Source: Clostridiales bacterium UBA1777
GTDB taxonomy: Bacteria; Bacillota; Clostridia; Oscillospirales; Oscillospiraceae
Assembly: GCA_002315275.1 (NCBI GenBank)
Contig: DCGN01000108.1
Coordinates: forward strand, 1 to 9,149
DNA length: 9,149 nucleotides
Reading direction: 5' to 3'
Position numbers and translations under genes: made by a program. The first letter of the stretch is position 1, and each line of letters begins with the position of its first letter. The notes below the pieces were generated by a model that was not told the origin of the DNA, made no database searches, and worked only from the letters and a program-made list of their open reading frames with translations. Shown piece by piece: positions 6,311-9,149 of this stretch.

Positions 6311-7135
6311 ATGGAGCAAACAAAGCTTGCCGATTTCATGAGCTGTGATCTGAGAATAAGCGATATTGTGCAGATCTATCGGCAGACCAATTCCGCGTGG
6401 AAAAGAGATGTCCCGGCGAAGCGTGAATGCGAGGGTCTTCTGCTCTTTGTCAGCGGCGGAATCCATTACGATTTTGACGGCTTCTCATTCGATGCTCATG
6501 CGGGAGACGCGCTCAAGCTGCCCGCCGGTATCCCGTACAGCGGGGTAAAGCTCGGAGACGATGACAACGAGTACTGCGTAATAGATTTCACAACAGAAGA
6601 GGCGGGCGAATTTCTGCGATATCCCCTGCCGCTTTCTTTCCGTCCGGATAATTTTGAGGATATCCTCTCCCGATTCAGTCTGCTTGAAAGCACATGGAAC
6701 GGCAAGCAGCCGCTGAGCCGCATTGAAGCGCGCAATATGCTATATTCTTTATTCGGTCACATCACGCGCTCATATATGCAGAGCATTTCCGGAGCGCACA
6801 GTTCCTCGCGCTTACTCGATATCTGCGCGTATATAAAGGACAACGCTGCAAGCAGCTCGCTGACGGTGAGCAGTGTTGCGGAGCGCTTTTTCATAAGCGA
6901 GACTCATCTGCGCCGCATTTTTGCGGAGAACCTGAAGCAATCACCGTCTGAATATATCATGCTCACGCGAATTGAAAACGCGCGGAGGCTGCTTCTAACC
7001 GACAGATCATTGAGCATCACGGAGGTCGCCGACAGATGCGGGTACAGCTCTGTCTACTATTTCAGCGCCGCTTTCAAAAAGCGTGTCGGCATGACCTGCC
7101 GCGAGTTTATAGAAAAAATCAAAGAGAACCAATAA
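6311..7135 (+). CDS. AraC family transcriptional regulator with cupin sensor domain
   Basis: This is a 274-residue regulator. The N-terminal half is a cupin-like AraC ligand-binding fold (about 35-100), with SGGIHYDFDGFSFDAHAGDA and PAGIPYSGV typical of the beta-barrel. The C-terminal half carries two helix-turn-helix units. The first is LTVSSVAERFFISETHLRRIF (starting at 184) and the second is LSITEVADRCGYSSVYYFSAAF (starting at 234), ending in the family pattern FKKRVGMTCREF. The start ATG follows AGAGGTGA (6297-6304) by 6 bases. It is the only plus-strand gene. It points away from the glycyl radical enzyme with 157 bases between start codons, the classic layout for an activator controlling its divergent neighbour. 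The ligand is not identifiable; a sugar or sugar derivative would be usual for the family. Confidence 0.93.
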   Translation: MEQTKLADFMSCDLRISDIVQIYRQTNSAWKRDVPAKRECEGLLLFVSGGIHYDFDGFSFDAHAGDALKLPAGIPYSGVKLGDDDNEYCVIDFTTEEAGEFLRYPLPLSFRPDNFEDILSRFSLLESTWNGKQPLSRIEARNMLYSLFGHITRSYMQSISGAHSSSRLLDICAYIKDNAASSSLTVSSVAERFFISETHLRRIFAENLKQSPSEYIMLTRIENARRLLLTDRSLSITEVADRCGYSSVYYFSAAFKKRVGMTCREFIEKIKENQ

Positions 7136-7139
7136 AATG

Positions 7140-7166
7140 CACCCTGCATTAGCTTGATGCAGGGTG
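7140..7166. terminator. Bidirectional terminator between convergent araC and eno
   Basis: CACCCTGCAT (7140-7149) and ATGCAGGGTG (7157-7166) form a perfect 10-bp stem with a 7-base loop, 4 bases after the araC stop and 6 before the eno stop. On the minus strand it is followed by CATTTTATT, a fair T-tract for eno. On the plus strand the T-tract is weak (TCGGCTTTATC). Confidence 0.8.
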
Positions 7167-7172
7167 TCGGCT

Positions 7173-8462
7173 TTATCTTATTGAGAAGAAGGCATCCATT
7201 CCGGGGTAATCCGCCACGTCAAAAAGCTCTTCCTCTATACGAAGCAGCTGATTGTACTTCGCCACTCTGTCCGTTCTGGAGGGAGCGCCGGTCTTGATCT
7301 GCCCAGCATTCACGGCAACAGAGATGTCGGCGATAGTCGTGTCCTCCGTCTCTCCGGAGCGGTGGGAAACTATTGCCGTCCAGCCGGCTCTGTGCGCCAT
7401 TTGGATAGCCTCGAGTGTCTCCGTGAGTGTGCCGATCTGATTGAGCTTGATAAGCACGGCGTTTGCGGCGTTGAGTTCAATGCCCTTCTTTATTCTCGCG
7501 GTGTTCGTGACGAAAAGATCGTCACCTACTATCTGAATTCTGTGTCCGAGGCGGCGGGTCATGAGCTGCCAGCCGGTCCAGTCGTTCTCGCCCATGCCGT
7601 CCTCTATGGAGATTATCGGATAGTTATCGACGAAGTTCTCCCACATGTCCACCATCTCCGCGCTCGTCATCGTAACGCCGCGCTTCGGCAGATGGTAGCA
7701 TTTGTCCTTCTCGTCGTACCAATCGGAAACTGCGCCGTCAATAGCGATCATAAAGTCCTCGCCCGCCTTGTATCCGGCAAGCTCAATGCCGGATACAAGC
7801 GCCTTTAGTGCGTCCTCATCGCTGTCGAGATTAGGAGCGTAGCCGCCCTCGTCGCCTACTCCGCAGGGAGGAACGACCTTCTTCAGGGCATGGAACACCT
7901 CCGTACACATACGAAGCCCCTCTGAGAAGCTCTCCGCTCCGACTGGCATTATCATGAACTCCTGAATGTCAACATTGGAGCAGCACGCGTGCGCGCCGCC
8001 GTTCAAAACGTTCATCATCGGAACGGGCAGCGTTCTTGCGTTTACGCCGCCGATATAGTTGTAAAGGCCGGTGCCCGAAGCCTCAGCCGCCGCTCTTGCA
8101 CAGGCAAGGGATGCGCCGAGGATGGCGTTCGCGCCGAGACGTGTCTTGTTCGGCGTACCGTCGATCTCAATTAAAATCTTATCAATAGAGGTCTGATCCA
8201 GAACATTCAGTCCGAGAAGTGCTTCGGCTATCTCTCCGTTGACATTTTCAACGGCCATTCTGACGCCCTTACCTCCGAAGCGGGATTTGTCCCCGTCACG
8301 AAGCTCGCAGGCCTCATACATTCCCGTTGATGCGCCCGAGGGAACTGCCGCACGGCCGACCGTGCCGTCATCAAGCGTGACCTCTACCTCAATCGTCGGG
8401 TTTCCTCTCGAGTCAAGTATCTCTCTGGCCAAAACGTCAACTATTTCGAAATACTGCTTCAT
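7173..8462 (-). CDS. eno: Enolase (phosphopyruvate hydratase)
   Basis: Enolase converts 2-phosphoglycerate to phosphoenolpyruvate in glycolysis and gluconeogenesis in the cytoplasm. The protein has 429 residues, full length for bacterial enolase. It begins with the typical AREILDSRGNPTIEVEV and contains GASTG, NGGAHA with His158, GDEGGYAPN with Glu205, and LIKLNQIGTLTETLEAI with Lys339. SHRSGETEDTTIADI carries His367. Magnesium ligands appear as Asp242, Glu287 (SIEDGM) and Asp314 (VGDD). After His158 the loop reads ACCSNVD where relatives commonly have ADNNVD. The start ATG has GGAGGT 7 bases upstream (8475-8470). It is a single-gene unit ending at the hairpin shared with araC. All catalytic residues are present, so it should be active. 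Confidence 0.98.
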   Translation of the reverse strand: MKQYFEIVDVLAREILDSRGNPTIEVEVTLDDGTVGRAAVPSGASTGMYEACELRDGDKSRFGGKGVRMAVENVNGEIAEALLGLNVLDQTSIDKILIEIDGTPNKTRLGANAILGASLACARAAAEASGTGLYNYIGGVNARTLPVPMMNVLNGGAHACCSNVDIQEFMIMPVGAESFSEGLRMCTEVFHALKKVVPPCGVGDEGGYAPNLDSDEDALKALVSGIELAGYKAGEDFMIAIDGAVSDWYDEKDKCYHLPKRGVTMTSAEMVDMWENFVDNYPIISIEDGMGENDWTGWQLMTRRLGHRIQIVGDDLFVTNTARIKKGIELNAANAVLIKLNQIGTLTETLEAIQMAHRAGWTAIVSHRSGETEDTTIADISVAVNAGQIKTGAPSRTDRVAKYNQLLRIEEELFDVADYPGMDAFFSIR

Positions 8463-8493
8463 AGCTTAGACCTCCATGTGTTTATTTGCTGAT

Positions 8494-8522
8494 ATTATAC
8501 CCTTTTTTCTACAGAAAATAAA
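8494..8522 (-). promoter_or_regulatory. Probable promoter of eno
   Basis: A perfect TATAAT (8499-8494, minus strand) lies about 32 bases before the eno start codon. The best -35 with 17-base spacing is the weak TTTATT (8522-8517). The region is AT-rich, so the -10 is better supported than the -35. Confidence 0.4.
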
Positions 8523-8549
8523 TAGATAAGCGATGAATTTTTTACATAG

Positions 8550-8584
8550 CAGCAGGCGTGCGGAAGCTTTCCGCACGCCTGCTG
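8550..8584. terminator. Strong GC-rich hairpin after the dehydratase activator gene
   Basis: A perfect 16-bp stem (arms 8550-8565 and 8569-8584, from CAGCAGGCGTGCGGAA to its complement) with a 3-base loop lies about 20 bases after the stop of the activator gene. Position suggests a terminator, but no T-tract follows on either strand, so termination may be inefficient or the hairpin may instead stabilise the 3' end of the message. Confidence 0.5.
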
Positions 8585-8603
8585 TATTATAATATCTGCT
8601 TTC

Positions 8604-9149
8604 TTACTTCTTAGCGAGACCCTTCTGGCGAGCGTACTCAGCAGCGCCGAGAGCACCCATGAGCTGAGGGTCGGTCTTGAGGTTGACGACCTTGAGCTTG
8701 AGGACGTGCTCGATAGCTTCCTTCAGACCGTCGTTCTTTGCGCAGCCGCCGGTGAGGGTGATGCTGTCGACAGCGCCGGCCTTCTTGGCCATGACGAAGC
8801 AGCGCTTTGCAACTGCCATCTCGATGCCTGCTGCGATCTCATCCATGGGCTTGCCTTCGCCGACGAGGGTGATGACCTCGGACTCTGCGAAAACGGTGCA
8901 CTGTGCGGTTATGGGGATGACGGTCTTAGCGGTGAGGGACAGCTTGGAGAACTCGGGGAGGGTCAGCTCGAAGGAGCGTGCCATTGCCTCGAAGAAACGG
9001 CCGGTGCCTGCTGCGCACTTGTCGTTCATAGCGAAGTTCTTGACAGTGCCGTCGGTGTCGATGGAGATGCCCTTAACGTCCTGGCCGCCGATGTCGATGA
9101 TAGCCTTTACGGAAGGATCGGTGACATGAACGCCCATAGCGTGGCAGGA
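8604..9149 (-). CDS. 2-hydroxyacyl-CoA dehydratase activator (HgdC/BadF/BcrA ASKHA family), partial, N-terminus beyond the right edge
   Basis: This is the C-terminal 181 residues of an ATP-dependent electron-transfer activator. Such homodimers hold one bridging [4Fe-4S] cluster and drive a low-potential electron into a 2-hydroxyacyl-CoA dehydratase (or benzoyl-CoA reductase). Seen are SCHAMG at the edge, the phosphate-binding DIGGQD, and the cluster cysteines in DKCAAGTGRF (codon 9017-9015) and TAQCTVFAESEV (codon 8900-8898). Their 39-residue separation equals that of Cys127/Cys166 in Acidaminococcus HgdC as I recall it. The C-terminal GGCAKNDGL and GALGAAEYA fit the nucleotide fold. The reading frame is open to the last base, and the Met at 9137 sits in the conserved region, so it is not the start. 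The protein ends after the single domain, like HgdC and unlike the large fused activases. The partner dehydratase is not in the window. Confidence 0.9.
   Translation of the reverse strand, partial: SCHAMGVHVTDPSVKAIIDIGGQDVKGISIDTDGTVKNFAMNDKCAAGTGRFFEAMARSFELTLPEFSKLSLTAKTVIPITAQCTVFAESEVITLVGEGKPMDEIAAGIEMAVAKRCFVMAKKAGAVDSITLTGGCAKNDGLKEAIEHVLKLKVVNLKTDPQLMGALGAAEYARQKGLAKK

Noticed and set aside
9135..9137. Methionine codon as the start of the dehydratase activator
   Set aside because: The frame continues to the window edge with the conserved SCHA residues before it, and about 80 N-terminal residues of the family are missing.
8604..9149. The activator as the missing partner of the glycyl radical enzyme
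   Set aside because: It is an ASKHA-fold ATPase with two cluster cysteines and lacks the CxxxCxxC motif of radical-SAM activases, so it cannot install the glycyl radical.

Overview
The window looks like a chromosomal segment from an anaerobic, low-oxygen-adapted Bacillota (Clostridia-type) bacterium. The evidence is a glycyl radical enzyme, an oxygen-labile HgdC-type dehydratase activator, strong GGAGG ribosome binding sites before nearly every gene, and roughly balanced base composition. I cannot name a species. No tRNA, rRNA, CRISPR, insertion sequence or phage gene is visible.

Layout, left to right. (1) 1-2763, minus strand: a tightly packed operon read right to left: a Gfo/Idh/MocA oxidoreductase, an L-rhamnose-mutarotase-family protein, and the small (DctQ) and large (DctM, cut by the left edge) membrane subunits of a TRAP transporter. 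(2) 2764-3140: a 377-bp regulatory stretch with a good sigma-A promoter, two mutually exclusive stem-loops in the predicted leader, a terminator-like hairpin behind the next gene, and a 12-bp palindrome. (3) 3141-3908, minus: a GntR/FCD regulator. (4) 4033-6153, minus: a divergent glycyl radical enzyme of 706 residues with no activating enzyme beside it. (5) 6311-7135, plus: an AraC-family regulator, divergent from the glycyl radical enzyme and separated from it by two recognisable promoters. (6) 7173-8462, minus: a canonical enolase, with a bidirectional hairpin between it and araC. (7) 8604-9149, minus: the C-terminal part of a 2-hydroxyacyl-CoA dehydratase activator (HgdC/BadF/BcrA ASKHA family), cut by the right edge.

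How the genes may work together (inference). The TRAP transporter would import an acidic, probably carbohydrate-derived solute. The mutarotase would speed anomer exchange and the NAD(P)-dependent oxidoreductase would oxidise, reduce or epimerise it. The GntR/FCD protein is the natural candidate regulator of this operon. The glycyl radical enzyme, probably under the divergent AraC protein, could carry out a radical elimination or lyase step on a pathway intermediate. Its active site has the Cys-x-Glu arrangement of radical eliminases and decarboxylases, but its radical-glycine motif departs from the usual pattern. Its substrate cannot be read from the sequence, which makes it the most interesting object here. 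Enolase and the dehydratase activator look like separate units of central and fermentative metabolism.
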